From NCBI RefSeq assembly GCF_036173065.1, contig NZ_CP108041.1, forward strand, positions 1,178,001 to 1,242,000: DNA of 64,000 nt. Reading direction: 5' to 3'. The stretch's first letter is position 1; each line of letters opens with the position of its first letter. The notes under the pieces were generated by a model, which was not told the origin of the DNA, ran no database searches, and saw nothing but the letters and a program-made list of their open reading frames with translations. Below, in pieces: positions 8,191-16,524 of the stretch. Position numbers and translations under genes: made by a program. The DNA is from Rhodococcus sp. NBC_00297 (GTDB taxonomy: Bacteria > Actinomycetota > Actinomycetes > Mycobacteriales > Mycobacteriaceae).

Positions 8191-9330
8191 GTGGCCACCC
8201 CCGACCTCTCGCGCACCACGCCCTGCTGCCAGGGCGTCGTTCCTCCCTACCTTCTGCAGCGCCTCGCGTCGGCCCCCGCGGAACGCAGTGCCCGCCTGGA
8301 CACCGCCCCGTCCGTCGCGAGCCGCACGCTGGAACTCGACGACGAGATGCGGCGTCGACGCGACTCGACACGGTCCACCGTGTCGCCCACCGCTCCCCGC
8401 AGCGCCGTCGCGGATCGGCTGCAGCGCACCATCGCCGACGCGAGGAACACGCAGACTCTGCCCGGCGACGTCGTGCGTACCGAGGGCGGCGAACCTGTCG
8501 GCGATCCGGCGGCGGACGAGAGCTACGACGGCCTCGGTGTCACCCACGCCCTGTTCGCCGAGGTCTACGGATGGTCCAGCCTCGATGGGCAGGGGCTGCC
8601 GCTCGACGCCACGGTGCACTACGGCGAGCAGTACGACAACGCGTTCTGGGACGGCACCCGCATGGTGTTCGGCGACGGTGACGGCGAGGTGTTCACCCGC
8701 TTCACCGTGTCGCTGTCCGTCATCGCGCACGAGTTGGCTCACGGTTTCACGCAGTACACCTCACAGCTCGAGTACGCCGGACAGTCCGGCGCCCTCAACG
8801 AGTCGGTGTCCGACGTGTTCGGCGTCCTCGCAGAACAGCGCTCGCGTGGGCAGAACGCCGAGGACGCGTCCTGGCTCGTCGGCGAGGGGCTCTTCCTCCC
8901 CGACGTGCAGGGCAGCGCCCTCCGCTCGATGCTGGCACCCGGTACCGCGTACGACGACGACGTCCTCGGCAAGGACCCCCAGCCCGCGGACATGGCGGGA
9001 TACGTCGAGACCACCGAGGACAACGGCGGGGTGCACATCAACTCCGGCATCCCCAACCGCGCGTTCGCCGAGGCCGCCGTCGCGCTCGGCGGGCCGGCCT
9101 GGGATCGTCTCGGACAGGTCTGGTTCGACGCCCTCACGTCCGGCAGCCTGACGCCGACCGCCGATTTCGCCGCCTTCTCCGCCGCGACGGTCGCGGCGGC
9201 ATCGGCGCGCTACGGAACCGGGTCCGACGTTCACCGCGCCGTGGTCGGCGGGTGGACTACCGTGGGCCTCGAACCGGCCGGGACGGGATCCGCGTCCGAT
9301 GCGGCGGACGAGGCGAGCAAGAGGACGTGA
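8191..9330 (+). CDS. Protealysin-like M4 neutral metalloprotease
   Basis: This 379-residue zinc endopeptidase belongs to family M4. The zinc-binding HELAH is at 180-184, the third ligand is E204 in NESVSDVFG, and the catalytic histidine lies in DVHRAVVGGW near 348. The N-terminus CCQGVVPPYLLQRLA carries the PPY element of the short propeptide of protealysin-like enzymes, and no classical signal peptide is visible, as in that group. The GTG at 8191 follows GGAAGGA at 8177-8183. An inhibitor-like gene follows after one base. Substrates and cellular location are unknown. Confidence 0.9.
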   Translation: MATPDLSRTTPCCQGVVPPYLLQRLASAPAERSARLDTAPSVASRTLELDDEMRRRRDSTRSTVSPTAPRSAVADRLQRTIADARNTQTLPGDVVRTEGGEPVGDPAADESYDGLGVTHALFAEVYGWSSLDGQGLPLDATVHYGEQYDNAFWDGTRMVFGDGDGEVFTRFTVSLSVIAHELAHGFTQYTSQLEYAGQSGALNESVSDVFGVLAEQRSRGQNAEDASWLVGEGLFLPDVQGSALRSMLAPGTAYDDDVLGKDPQPADMAGYVETTEDNGGVHINSGIPNRAFAEAAVALGGPAWDRLGQVWFDALTSGSLTPTADFAAFSAATVAAASARYGTGSDVHRAVVGGWTTVGLEPAGTGSASDAADEASKRT

Positions 9331-9331
9331 C

Positions 9332-9616
9332 ATGGTCATCGTGGTGGTACGCAGCGGCGGCGTGGCCGGGATGACCCGCCGCGGCAGCGTCGACACCACG
9401 GCCCTCGGCGACACGGCACCCGAGTGGGAGCAGCTGGTCACCCGCGCGCTCCCCCTGTTGAACGGCCTGCCCGAGTCGTCGTCCCTCGCCCGCGACACCT
9501 TCCGGTGGCGACTCGAGATCGGCGAGCACTCGTGCGAGACCGGCGATTCGGCACTCACCGGCCCGCTTCGCGAGCTGGCAGAGCGCACTCTGCGAGAGGG
9601 TCGCTCGCCGCGATGA
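9332..9616 (+). CDS. Emfourin-like protealysin inhibitor
   Basis: The 94-residue protein resembles emfourin, a small inhibitor encoded next to protealysin-like M4 proteases. The N-terminus MVIVVVRSGGVAGMTRRGSVD matches the usual beta-strand plus SGG-x-G start of this family, and the C-terminal half WRLEIGEHSCETGDSALTGP fits the second sheet. It begins one base after the protease stop, so the two are almost certainly translated from one mRNA. The last 62 bases overlap the end of the opposing DUF4173 gene. Confidence 0.8.
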   Translation: MVIVVVRSGGVAGMTRRGSVDTTALGDTAPEWEQLVTRALPLLNGLPESSSLARDTFRWRLEIGEHSCETGDSALTGPLRELAERTLREGRSPR

Positions 9617-11003
9617 CGGCGGCCTCACGGCGTGCGAGGTTCGCGTTCCACCACGGGTCGCTCCCGGGCTCGTCGACGATGCAGTCGCGCAGCGTGGGCG
9701 GCAGGGTCGACACGGCGGGCACCGCGTCCGCCGACAGCGTGCCGAGATAGTCGACGTCGATCAGTCCGGTCCGCTCGTAGCGCTCGACTGCACGCTCCGC
9801 GACCAGCGCATCGACGTTCACCACCGCCATCACCAGCACGCCCAGCGCCGCCGTGCCGACGATCACCGCGGGCAGTAGGCGCGCGGACCAGCGCGCACCG
9901 GCGACGATGACGGCGAGCACGACGACGCCCAACCACACCTCGACGGCCATGACCCCGACTCGCAGCCGAGTGAGACCGAACTGCTGCTCGTACAACGACA
10001 TTCGGTACACCGCCGACCAGACGACCACCAGCGTCAGCACACACAGCGACCCGAAGGCGATGCGCGCGAGCACCCGGTCGCGCCGCACCTCGGCGTCGAC
10101 CTTGCGTACCTGCACGGCGACCACGACGAGCACGCCGACTGTCACCGTGATCAGCTGCCAGAATCCCGATCGGGCGTGGTCCGCGAAGGTCAGGTCGTCC
10201 GTCGTCATCACGTGGTCGTGTCCGCCGAACAACGTGGCTGCCTGCACCACCACGAACGCAGCGAACACGACGACGAGCGCGCAGACCGGCACCGCCCACT
10301 CCCACACCGGTCGTCGTCGACCGGCGCCAGGAGCGAGCGCATCGAGTGCCATCGCGTGACGCTTCGCGTGGGCGACACCCAGAATCCACAGCGCGACGCA
10401 CAGAGCCACGACCGGCCCCAGCGGGTCGACGTCGACGGACACGGTCGGGATCACCGCGTCGACGAGCGAGGCGAAGCGATCGTCGGCGCCCGCGAACAGC
10501 AGCGTGAACACGGTGACCAGCAGGGCCGTGCTCACCACGACGCGCAGCGTGCGTACCGCGGACCCCCGAGACGGGAGCGTCACCTGTGCGGCACCGGTTC
10601 CGAGCGAGCGGAGCACGGCTCCCTGCACCACGACGGGCACGATCGGCGCGAGCACCGTGGCGGTGAACGTCGTCGATCTCGTGGTCGACAGAGCCACACA
10701 CCACACGGCCAGTCCGACGGACGACGCTGCGAGCCATCCCGAATCGCGGACGAACGGGACCAGCAGCAGCGAGAACGCGGCGCCGATCCATGCCACGGAC
10801 CAGCGCGACCGGTCCGGCAGTCGAGCGGCGAGGACAGCAGCGACGCCGACGACGACGTAGGCCACCGACGGCCGGTCGGTCAGTATCGCGCCGGCGACCA
10901 CCCCGACCGCTGCGGCGGAACCCACGGCCCAGCGGCGCGGAGACTCGGTGACGGTGCGGACCGGCGACTGCGCCGCCGGATCGGGAAGAAGGTCGGTGGC
11001 CAT
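9555..11003 (-). CDS. DUF4173/DUF4153 membrane protein
   Basis: The 482-residue protein has roughly 11-12 hydrophobic segments. The central sequence YEQQFGLTRLRVGVMAVEVWLG, between helices, is the hallmark of DUF4173 proteins. The C-terminal 80 residues are soluble (TGLIDVDYLGTLSADAVPAVS and onward) and probably outside the membrane. Function is unknown. Its genomic place directly upstream of a two-component system on the same strand is common in actinobacteria, but its start is downstream of that pair by 75 bases. Confidence 0.8.
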   Translation of the reverse strand: MATDLLPDPAAQSPVRTVTESPRRWAVGSAAAVGVVAGAILTDRPSVAYVVVGVAAVLAARLPDRSRWSVAWIGAAFSLLLVPFVRDSGWLAASSVGLAVWCVALSTTRSTTFTATVLAPIVPVVVQGAVLRSLGTGAAQVTLPSRGSAVRTLRVVVSTALLVTVFTLLFAGADDRFASLVDAVIPTVSVDVDPLGPVVALCVALWILGVAHAKRHAMALDALAPGAGRRRPVWEWAVPVCALVVVFAAFVVVQAATLFGGHDHVMTTDDLTFADHARSGFWQLITVTVGVLVVVAVQVRKVDAEVRRDRVLARIAFGSLCVLTLVVVWSAVYRMSLYEQQFGLTRLRVGVMAVEVWLGVVVLAVIVAGARWSARLLPAVIVGTAALGVLVMAVVNVDALVAERAVERYERTGLIDVDYLGTLSADAVPAVSTLPPTLRDCIVDEPGSDPWWNANLARREAAVIAASDPLAECALPAREAGR

Positions 11004-11078
11004 CGTGAACCTCTTTCGGGCAGGGGTGATCGCGCGAGCACCGGATGCGGTGTCACGTGCCGAGTGCGGACGGTGGGG

Positions 11079-12041
11079 TCAGACGGGAAGGGTGAGCCGG
11101 AAGCAACACCCGGCGCCGACGTCGACCACATCGAGTGTGCCGCCGTGCAACTCGGCGGCCCATCGAGCGATGGCGAGCCCTATGCCGGTGCCGCCGTCGG
11201 TCGACCCGCCGCGGACGAACCGGTCGAACACCCGAGCGCGATCGGCCGGCGCGATCCCGTCGCCCTCGTCGACCACGTCGATGCGCACCGTGTCGTCACC
11301 CACCACGGCCGACACGGCCACTGCACCGTCGGGCGGACCGTGGCGCACGGCGTTCTCGACCAGATTGGCCATCACCTGCCGTACCCGTTCCTCGTCGGCG
11401 GTCACCGTCGCACCGGGAGGCTCGACCGACACCGAGAATCGGGTCGCCGTGCTCTGGGTGACCACGCTGGTCAGGAACTGACGGAGGTCGACCGTGCTGC
11501 GCGACAGACCGAGTGCGCCACCCTCGAGCTTGGAGAGATCCAGGAGGTCGTCGACGAGCCGAGCCAGACGTTCCGTCTGTTCGAGGGCGACTCCCACCGT
11601 CGCCGGGGTCGCCTCCTGCACCCCGTCGGCGATGTTCTCGAGCACGGCCTGCAGCGACGCGATCGGTGTCCGGAGTTCGTGCGAGACGTTGCCGATCAGC
11701 TCCCGACGGTAGCGGTCGGCCTCTGCCAGGTCTGCCGACATCGTGTTGAACGCGACGGCCAGCTGGCCGATCTCGTCCCGCGACGTGGCCCGGACCCGGT
11801 GCGTGTAGTCCCCGTTCGCCATCGCTCGCGAGGCTGCGGTCATCTCGCGCAGCGGCGAGGTCATCCCGTGCGCGACGATCTGCGTGACCACCAGCGCCAC
11901 GACGAGTGCGAGCAGCAGCGCGTACCGGAACGGCTGCTGGGCCGCGAGCCAGAAGGTGCCCGACGCCGCGAACAGCGCAATCACCACCACCAGGCCGGTC
12001 TTGACCTTGAACGAGCGCAGCGAGTCGAGAGGGCGGATCAT
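11079..12041 (-). CDS. Sensor histidine kinase
   Basis: This 320-residue HisKA-type kinase has two close N-terminal membrane segments (about 14-35 and 39-58) with almost no extracytoplasmic loop, then a HAMP domain, the phosphorylated H121 in SHELRTPIASL, an N-box NLVENAVRHG, and the G-boxes DEGDGIAPADR and GGTGIGLAIA. The tiny outer loop suggests that it senses the membrane itself or a partner. The ATG overlaps the stop of the response regulator gene by four bases (ATGA), so the two are coupled. Confidence 0.92.
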   Translation of the reverse strand: MIRPLDSLRSFKVKTGLVVVIALFAASGTFWLAAQQPFRYALLLALVVALVVTQIVAHGMTSPLREMTAASRAMANGDYTHRVRATSRDEIGQLAVAFNTMSADLAEADRYRRELIGNVSHELRTPIASLQAVLENIADGVQEATPATVGVALEQTERLARLVDDLLDLSKLEGGALGLSRSTVDLRQFLTSVVTQSTATRFSVSVEPPGATVTADEERVRQVMANLVENAVRHGPPDGAVAVSAVVGDDTVRIDVVDEGDGIAPADRARVFDRFVRGGSTDGGTGIGLAIARWAAELHGGTLDVVDVGAGCCFRLTLPV

Positions 12042-12739
12042 CCGCGTGCCCGGAACGCGTACCCGACGCCGTGGACGGTGCGCACGACGTCGGACCCCAG
12101 CTTGCGCCGCAACGCCTTGACGTGGCTGTCGACCGTGCGGGACGGCACGGACGTCATGGAGTCGTCGCGCGACCACCCCCACACGTCCGACAGCAGTCGA
12201 TCTCGCGCGTAGGCCGCGCCCGGCCGCCGAGCGAGGAACAGCAGGAGATCGAACTCCGTGCGTGTCAGGTGGACCTCGTCGCCGTCACGGAAGACCCGCC
12301 GCGCGCGCTCGTCGACCCGGACGTCGTCGAACTCGTGCACGACGGTCGGCGACGGCGCGGGATGGCGTTCCACCCGGCGCAGCAGTGCGTGCACGCGGGC
12401 CACCAGGGTGCGCATCGAGAACGGCTTGGACATGTAGTCGTCCGCACCCACCCCGAGGCCCACCAGCTGGTCCGTCTCGTCCGACCGCGCCGTGAGCATG
12501 AGGACGGCGACGGCGCCCTCGGGGCGGGACTGGATGCGTCGGCACACCTCGAGACCGTCGAACCCGGGCAGCATCACGTCGAGGACCACCAGGTCGGGGT
12601 TCGTGCGGGCCACCGTCTCCACGGCGGCCGGTCCGGTCGACGCGAGGTCGACGTCGAAGCCCTCGGACCGCAGCCGTGCCGCGATCGCGTCGGCCAGGGC
12701 CCGTTCGTCCTCGACCACCAGAATTCGTCGTCGATCCAT
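12038..12739 (-). CDS. OmpR/PhoB-family response regulator
   Basis: The 233-residue regulator has a receiver domain with acidic pocket ED at 10-11, phosphoacceptor D54 (VVLDVML) and K105 (YMSKPF), followed by a winged-helix domain ending in VDSHVKALRRKLGSDVVRTV and HGVGYAFR. The linker segment SRDDSMTSVPSRTVDSH is slightly longer than usual, as in several actinobacterial envelope-stress regulators. The ATG at 12739 begins MDRRRILVVEDE. It is the first gene of an operon with the histidine kinase. Target genes are not visible. Confidence 0.92.
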   Translation of the reverse strand: MDRRRILVVEDERALADAIAARLRSEGFDVDLASTGPAAVETVARTNPDLVVLDVMLPGFDGLEVCRRIQSRPEGAVAVLMLTARSDETDQLVGLGVGADDYMSKPFSMRTLVARVHALLRRVERHPAPSPTVVHEFDDVRVDERARRVFRDGDEVHLTRTEFDLLLFLARRPGAAYARDRLLSDVWGWSRDDSMTSVPSRTVDSHVKALRRKLGSDVVRTVHGVGYAFRARG

Positions 12740-12831
12740 GAAACAGACCGTAACGGCATCATGTGCGGGTCTCGGGGACACGTTGTGAAGATTCCGTGGA
12801 GATCGCTCCGGCCCACGAACCGGACGCCGCA

Positions 12832-14082
12832 TCAGCCGAGCAGCCGCGCCACCTCGGCGGCCGCGCGACCACCCGACACCAGAGCACCCTGGATCGACGG
12901 GGTGTCGCGATGGTCGCCGGCGAGCAGCACGCGGTCACCGACCCGCAGCGATCGCCTGAGCGACGTCCCGGGTGCCTGGACCGGGAGCGCACGCCGCACG
13001 TCGTGACGCACGATCACCCGCCACGACGCTGTGGACCGACCCCACAGCCGATCGAGAACGGCGCGCACGACGGACTCCTCGGCGGGACCGGCGTCGTCCA
13101 GCAGCGTGGTCGCCTGCACCAGGGTCTTCCCGGTCGGCGCGTATCCCGGTGCGATGGAGCTCATCTCGGCGGTGTTGACCACCACGCCGCCCGTCCCTGA
13201 GATGCGGAGGAACTCGTCGGATTCCGCGGCGTCGGCCTCGAACCACCACGTCGACAACCCGCGCATGGGAGAGGTCCGGGTGTCCGTCAGCTCGTTCGCG
13301 CCTCGCGCGTCCGTCGCCACCACCACCGCGCGGGCCTGCAGCACCGACCCGTCGGCGATCCGCACGGCGGGTGCCGCGCCGTCGGTGACCTGCTCGACGC
13401 GCGAGGAGTACGCGATGTCGACCCCGGCATCGCGGGCGAGCTGCTCGGGGAACGCCTGCATTCCGCGGTTCGGCACACCGGGTGTCGCGAGAAGAAAGCT
13501 GCGGAGCACGAGCCGGACGTAGCGGTCCGACGTGTCTCCCACGCCGTCGGCGAGGACCCCGCTGAGAAACGGAGCCAGCAGTGCGGAGCGCAGCGGACCG
13601 CGGAGGCCGACGCGGTCCCAGTCGTCGGCGAGTGCAGCGTCGGGGGACGCGGCCAGGCGGCGCACCGGTCCGACAGCGGGCAACGCCCACCGCGCGGCGC
13701 CGACGACGGCGCCCGGGTGCAGCAGGCCCAGGCGAGCCGCGGACCGCACCGTCCCGAGCAGCAGGCCCGGGTGCCGTGTCGGGTCGGCGACCGTGTGCGC
13801 TCGCCCCGAGTCGTCGACGATCCGCACACCGCGACCGGCGACCCGCAGATCGAGCGCGGACACGTCGACATGACGCTTCACGGCCGGGTAGGAGGGGTTG
13901 AGGAGCTGGAAGCCTCGATCACAGCGGAAACCGTCCACGAGATCGGTGCGGATCCGTCCTCCCGGGGCGTCGCCCGCCTCCACGACCCGCACCGTGAATC
14001 CACGCCGGCGCAGCGCTCCGGCGCACCGTAGACCGGCGATACCCGCCCCCACCACGATCACGTCAGCATCGATGTCAGTCAT
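12832..14082 (-). CDS. FAD-dependent amine-oxidase/protoporphyrinogen-oxidase-like enzyme
   Basis: The 416-residue flavoprotein starts with the dinucleotide-binding motif VIVVGAGIAGLRCAG (8-22) and its continuation VVEAGDAPGGRIRT, typical of the flavin amine oxidase superfamily. The C-terminal GDRVLLAGDHRDTPSIQGALVSG is the second FAD contact. Close relatives are annotated only as NAD(P)/FAD-dependent oxidoreductases. The substrate is unknown. It lies just upstream (on the same strand) of the two-component genes with a 92-base gap. Confidence 0.85.
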   Translation of the reverse strand: MTDIDADVIVVGAGIAGLRCAGALRRRGFTVRVVEAGDAPGGRIRTDLVDGFRCDRGFQLLNPSYPAVKRHVDVSALDLRVAGRGVRIVDDSGRAHTVADPTRHPGLLLGTVRSAARLGLLHPGAVVGAARWALPAVGPVRRLAASPDAALADDWDRVGLRGPLRSALLAPFLSGVLADGVGDTSDRYVRLVLRSFLLATPGVPNRGMQAFPEQLARDAGVDIAYSSRVEQVTDGAAPAVRIADGSVLQARAVVVATDARGANELTDTRTSPMRGLSTWWFEADAAESDEFLRISGTGGVVVNTAEMSSIAPGYAPTGKTLVQATTLLDDAGPAEESVVRAVLDRLWGRSTASWRVIVRHDVRRALPVQAPGTSLRRSLRVGDRVLLAGDHRDTPSIQGALVSGGRAAAEVARLLG

Positions 14083-14140
14083 GCCCTATCGATACCACCC
14101 GGGCATCGGCGACCTCGGACGACGGGTCCGGAAACGAGAA

Positions 14141-14166
14141 GAACCACCTGCGCGGGCAGGTGGTTC
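14141..14166 (-). terminator. Terminator of the tRNA-Glu/Asp/Phe unit
   Basis: A perfect 10-bp stem (GAACCACCTG/CAGGTGGTTC) with a 6-base loop lies 20 bases past the end of tRNA-Phe in its transcription direction and is followed by TTCTCGTTTCC on that strand. Confidence 0.75.
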
Positions 14167-14186
14167 CAGTCTGTGTCCATTCTCGG

Positions 14187-14260
14187 TGGCCAGAGCCGGG
14201 ATCGAACCGGCGACCTTCCGCTTTTCAGGCGGACGCTCGTACCGACTGAGCTACCTGGCC
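14187..14260 (-). tRNA. tRNA-Phe (GAA)
   Basis: The 74-base minus-strand cloverleaf starts GGCCAGGTAGCTCAGT, carries the anticodon GAA within CCTGAAAAGCGG, and ends with GGTTCGATCCC in the T arm and discriminator A. No CCA is encoded. It is the last of three tRNAs transcribed together. Confidence 0.95.
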
Positions 14261-14349
14261 GTGGGCACCCTCGCGGGTACCGGTGATGCTGTACTACTCG
14301 GTGCTGACGATCATCGCATCACTGAGGTATTGCGACCTCTTACGTGTTG

Positions 14350-14423
14350 CGACCCTGACGGGACTCGAACCCGCGACCTCCGCCGTGACAGGGCGGCGCG
14401 CTAACCAACTGCGCCACAGGGCC
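14350..14423 (-). tRNA. tRNA-Asp (GTC)
   Basis: The minus-strand cloverleaf begins GGCCCTGTGGCGCAGTTGG, has anticodon GTC in CCCTGTCACGG, and a T arm GGGTTCGAGTCCC. The acceptor stem GGCCCTG pairs with CAGGGTC, followed by discriminator G. No CCA is encoded. Confidence 0.95.
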
Positions 14424-14515
14424 ATGCTGTGAAGCATGTACTGCGTGGAAGACCCTACTGCATCTTCGTCCTACTTCTCACCACTCCCGCTCCAGCGTTG
14501 TCACTCGCTGAAACG

Positions 14516-14588
14516 TACCCCCTACGGGATTCGAACCCGCGCTACCGCCTTGAAAGGGCGGCGTCCTAGGCCGCTAAACGAAGGGGGC
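14516..14588 (-). tRNA. tRNA-Glu (TTC)
   Basis: The minus-strand cloverleaf begins GCCCCCTTCGTTTAGCGG, has anticodon TTC in CCCTTTCAAGG and a T arm GGGTTCGAATCCC. It is the first tRNA of the cluster, and the gluT-aspT-pheU order is one also found in mycobacteria. No CCA is encoded. Confidence 0.95.
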
Positions 14589-14640
14589 CCGTCGAATCGC
14601 TCCGACCGTACCCCAACGGCGTTCCGTTGGGAGCTTGGAT

Positions 14641-14670
14641 AGCTTAGGACACCGCTTCGGAATTTCACAA
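14641..14670 (-). promoter_or_regulatory. Promoter of the tRNA cluster
   Basis: On the minus strand TTGTGA (14665-14670) and TAAGCT (14641-14646) are separated by 18 bases and lie about 52 bases before tRNA-Glu, a good housekeeping-type promoter for the three tRNAs. Confidence 0.55.
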
Positions 14671-14684
14671 ATCCGCAGCTGAGG

Positions 14685-15335
14685 CTATGTTTCGACGCTC
14701 ACGGCGTCGACTCGGGGCCACCCGTTGACGCGCCACTTGTCGAGCCATTCCCGCGACGCCATCGCCATCAGGAGAACCTCGAGGGACTCCTCGAACAGCA
14801 CCACCAGGTCGGTGTCCTCGGCGGTCAGATCGGCCATGTACCGCTGGCCGGCGAGCGAGGTGACCAGCACGCGGGTGAACATGCGCGGATCGATGTCGGG
14901 GCGCAGCAGACCGGTCTCGTGCGCCTCGGCCGCGAGCTTGTGGGCGGTGCGACCCCACACGGCGCCCGCTCCCTCGCGGATGCTCGCGTGGAACTCGGGC
15001 TCGACCACGAGACGGAACTCCGCACGCACGACGACGTTCTCGTCGAAGGACCGGGCGAGCTGGAAGATGAGGTTGTGCAGCCACTCGAGGGCGTCGACGC
15101 CGTCCGGGCGCTCCACGTCCATGATCGCGACGTACTTCTCCATCGCGGTCTGCAGAACGGCGCGAGCCAGTTCTTCCTTGGAGCTGAAGTGGAAGTACAT
15201 CGCACCCTTGGTGGCGCGTGATCCCTCGAGAATCGTGTTGACCGACGCCGCGGTGTACCCACGCTTGCTGAACTCGTACGCGGCTGCCTCGACGATCGCG
15301 GCCCGGGTGCGTCGAGCACGTTCCTGCTGTGCCAT
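14685..15335 (-). CDS. TetR-family regulator, gamma-butyrolactone-receptor-like (ScbR/ArpA type)
   Basis: The 216-residue protein has the TetR DNA-binding domain at about 5-50: RARRTRAAIVEAAAYEFSKR, then GYTAASVNTILEGSRATKGAMYFHFSSKEELARAVL. This helix-turn-helix and the KGAMYFHFSSKEELA segment closely match the A-factor/butyrolactone receptor group of actinobacteria, in which a small signal molecule lifts repression. No butyrolactone synthase gene is nearby. Two inverted 10-mers in its promoter (15395-15404 and 15503-15512) are candidate operators. The ATG at 15335 is chosen because the domain starts there. Confidence 0.85.
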   Translation of the reverse strand: MAQQERARRTRAAIVEAAAYEFSKRGYTAASVNTILEGSRATKGAMYFHFSSKEELARAVLQTAMEKYVAIMDVERPDGVDALEWLHNLIFQLARSFDENVVVRAEFRLVVEPEFHASIREGAGAVWGRTAHKLAAEAHETGLLRPDIDPRMFTRVLVTSLAGQRYMADLTAEDTDLVVLFEESLEVLLMAMASREWLDKWRVNGWPRVDAVSVET

Positions 15336-15394
15336 TGCGCTGCTGCCTCCGAAATTGAACACCCTGAAGGGCCCTGATACTGAGTGAAGGGTAG

Positions 15395-15512
15395 CCGACA
15401 AACCTGAGAATCCCCTCGGACGTGGCCGCAAACATCGAGCTCGAGCGGGTTCGTCCGGCGTGTTCGGACGGCCCCACCAGCGTGTCGTGCGTTCCGATGA
15501 CCGGTTTGTCGG
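15395..15512. promoter_or_regulatory. Pair of inverted CCGACAAACC sites upstream of the TetR gene
   Basis: CCGACAAACC at 15395-15404 is repeated in reverse orientation as GGTTTGTCGG at 15503-15512, 98 bases apart. Both are preceded, in their own orientation, by TA-N (TAGCCGAC, TATCCGAC), recalling the half-site of butyrolactone-receptor operators. They lie in the 320-base gap (15336-15655) between the TetR gene and tRNA-Lys, in which I see no coding sequence. Confidence 0.45.
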
Positions 15513-15655
15513 ATATATGCCCGGCCCGCGTCCGAATGTCGACCGGCGAGAATGGTGATGATTCATAGCGAATAGGTGAATGGTGAATGCGTCACTCCCG
15601 ACGCGAGGCCAGGTCGAGAGCGACCGCCCGGGGTCCATTACACTCGTCGAGCACC

Positions 15656-15728
15656 GCCCCTATAGCTCAGTTGGTAGAGCTACGGACTTTTAATCCGCAG
15701 GTCGTAGGTTCGAGCCCTACTGGGGGCA
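15656..15728 (+). tRNA. tRNA-Lys (TTT)
   Basis: The plus-strand cloverleaf begins GCCCCTATAGCTCAGTTGG, has anticodon TTT in GGACTTTTAATCCG, a T arm AGGTTCGAGCCCT, and an acceptor 3' side TGGGGGC with discriminator A. No CCA is encoded. A possible -10, TACACT, lies at 15639-15644. Confidence 0.96.
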
Positions 15729-15756
15729 CAACTTCTTTCCCCACACCCGTCGACGC

Positions 15757-16509
15757 TCAGGAATTCTGGCTCAGCCGGGCCCCGATGCTCTGATGGAGTG
15801 AGCGCAACGCGTTCTGACCCAGCGCCACGGTCTCCGACTCGATGTGGCGGAGCAGATGGGCGTCGCTCACCACCTTCTCGGACGACTGGATCAGGACCGT
15901 TCCCGCACCGGTGAAGTCGAACTGCCGCTCCTCCCCCGTCTGTGCTCCGAGGAGCATCCCCTGCGCCGCCCCCAGGAAGCTCTGCATCCACTGCGCGTCG
16001 AAGTGGTGGGACGGAGCGGGGCAGTCGGCCCAGCCGACGAGTGCCTGCGGATCCACTCGAACGGGCGGTTCGGCGAACACGACCGCACCGTTGGACGAGG
16101 CGAGGAACTTCCCGGTGCCGAGCAGCGTGAGAAAACCGGGCACGATGGACTGCTTCAGCTCGAGGCCGGGTTCGAAGGCCAGCAGGTTCGACGCCCGGAT
16201 GGTCAGGTTGCCGTCGTCGAGATCGAACGAGTTGATGTCGAAGCCGCGATCGCCGAGCAGCACCTTGCCGTGTCCGCTCGCGAGCACCCAGTCGTTCGCG
16301 TACAGCGGCGACGAGAAGCGTGAGGCCACGACGGCCGCCATCGACGTCCGCCCGAGAGGCTCGAACTGCACCGACCCGTAGTAGGCGATCATCGCGCCCT
16401 TCGCCGTGAACCACGGCTGTCCCGCGAGTTCGATGCAGAAGGCGTAGTCGTTTCCCGGCACGTTGTCGTTCACCGGCAGGGTGTGGGGGTTGTGCACGAC
16501 GTCGGTCAT
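15757..16509 (-). CDS. AIM24-family protein (third of three)
   Basis: The 250-residue protein belongs to the AIM24 family (PF01987), named after a yeast mitochondrial protein; bacterial members have a beta-rich fold and no proven function. Recognisable features are the glycine-rich turns AKGAMIAYYGSVQFEP (about 36-51), the central ASNLLAFEPGLELKQSIV and the closing GTGTVLIQS-type strand (GAGTVLIQSSEKV). It is the most divergent of the three neighbouring paralogs. It begins 15 bases after the second gene ends, suggesting one operon. Confidence 0.85.
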   Translation of the reverse strand: MTDVVHNPHTLPVNDNVPGNDYAFCIELAGQPWFTAKGAMIAYYGSVQFEPLGRTSMAAVVASRFSSPLYANDWVLASGHGKVLLGDRGFDINSFDLDDGNLTIRASNLLAFEPGLELKQSIVPGFLTLLGTGKFLASSNGAVVFAEPPVRVDPQALVGWADCPAPSHHFDAQWMQSFLGAAQGMLLGAQTGEERQFDFTGAGTVLIQSSEKVVSDAHLLRHIESETVALGQNALRSLHQSIGARLSQNS

Positions 16510-16524
16510 GTCCGATCCCTCTCG

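Noticed and set aside
10176..12212. A 678-codon open frame on the plus strand
   Set aside because: Antisense to the DUF4173 and histidine kinase genes, with shadow-type composition.
14187..15728. tRNA-linked genomic island
   Set aside because: Four tRNA genes are present but no integrase, flanking repeat of a tRNA end, or shift in composition is visible.
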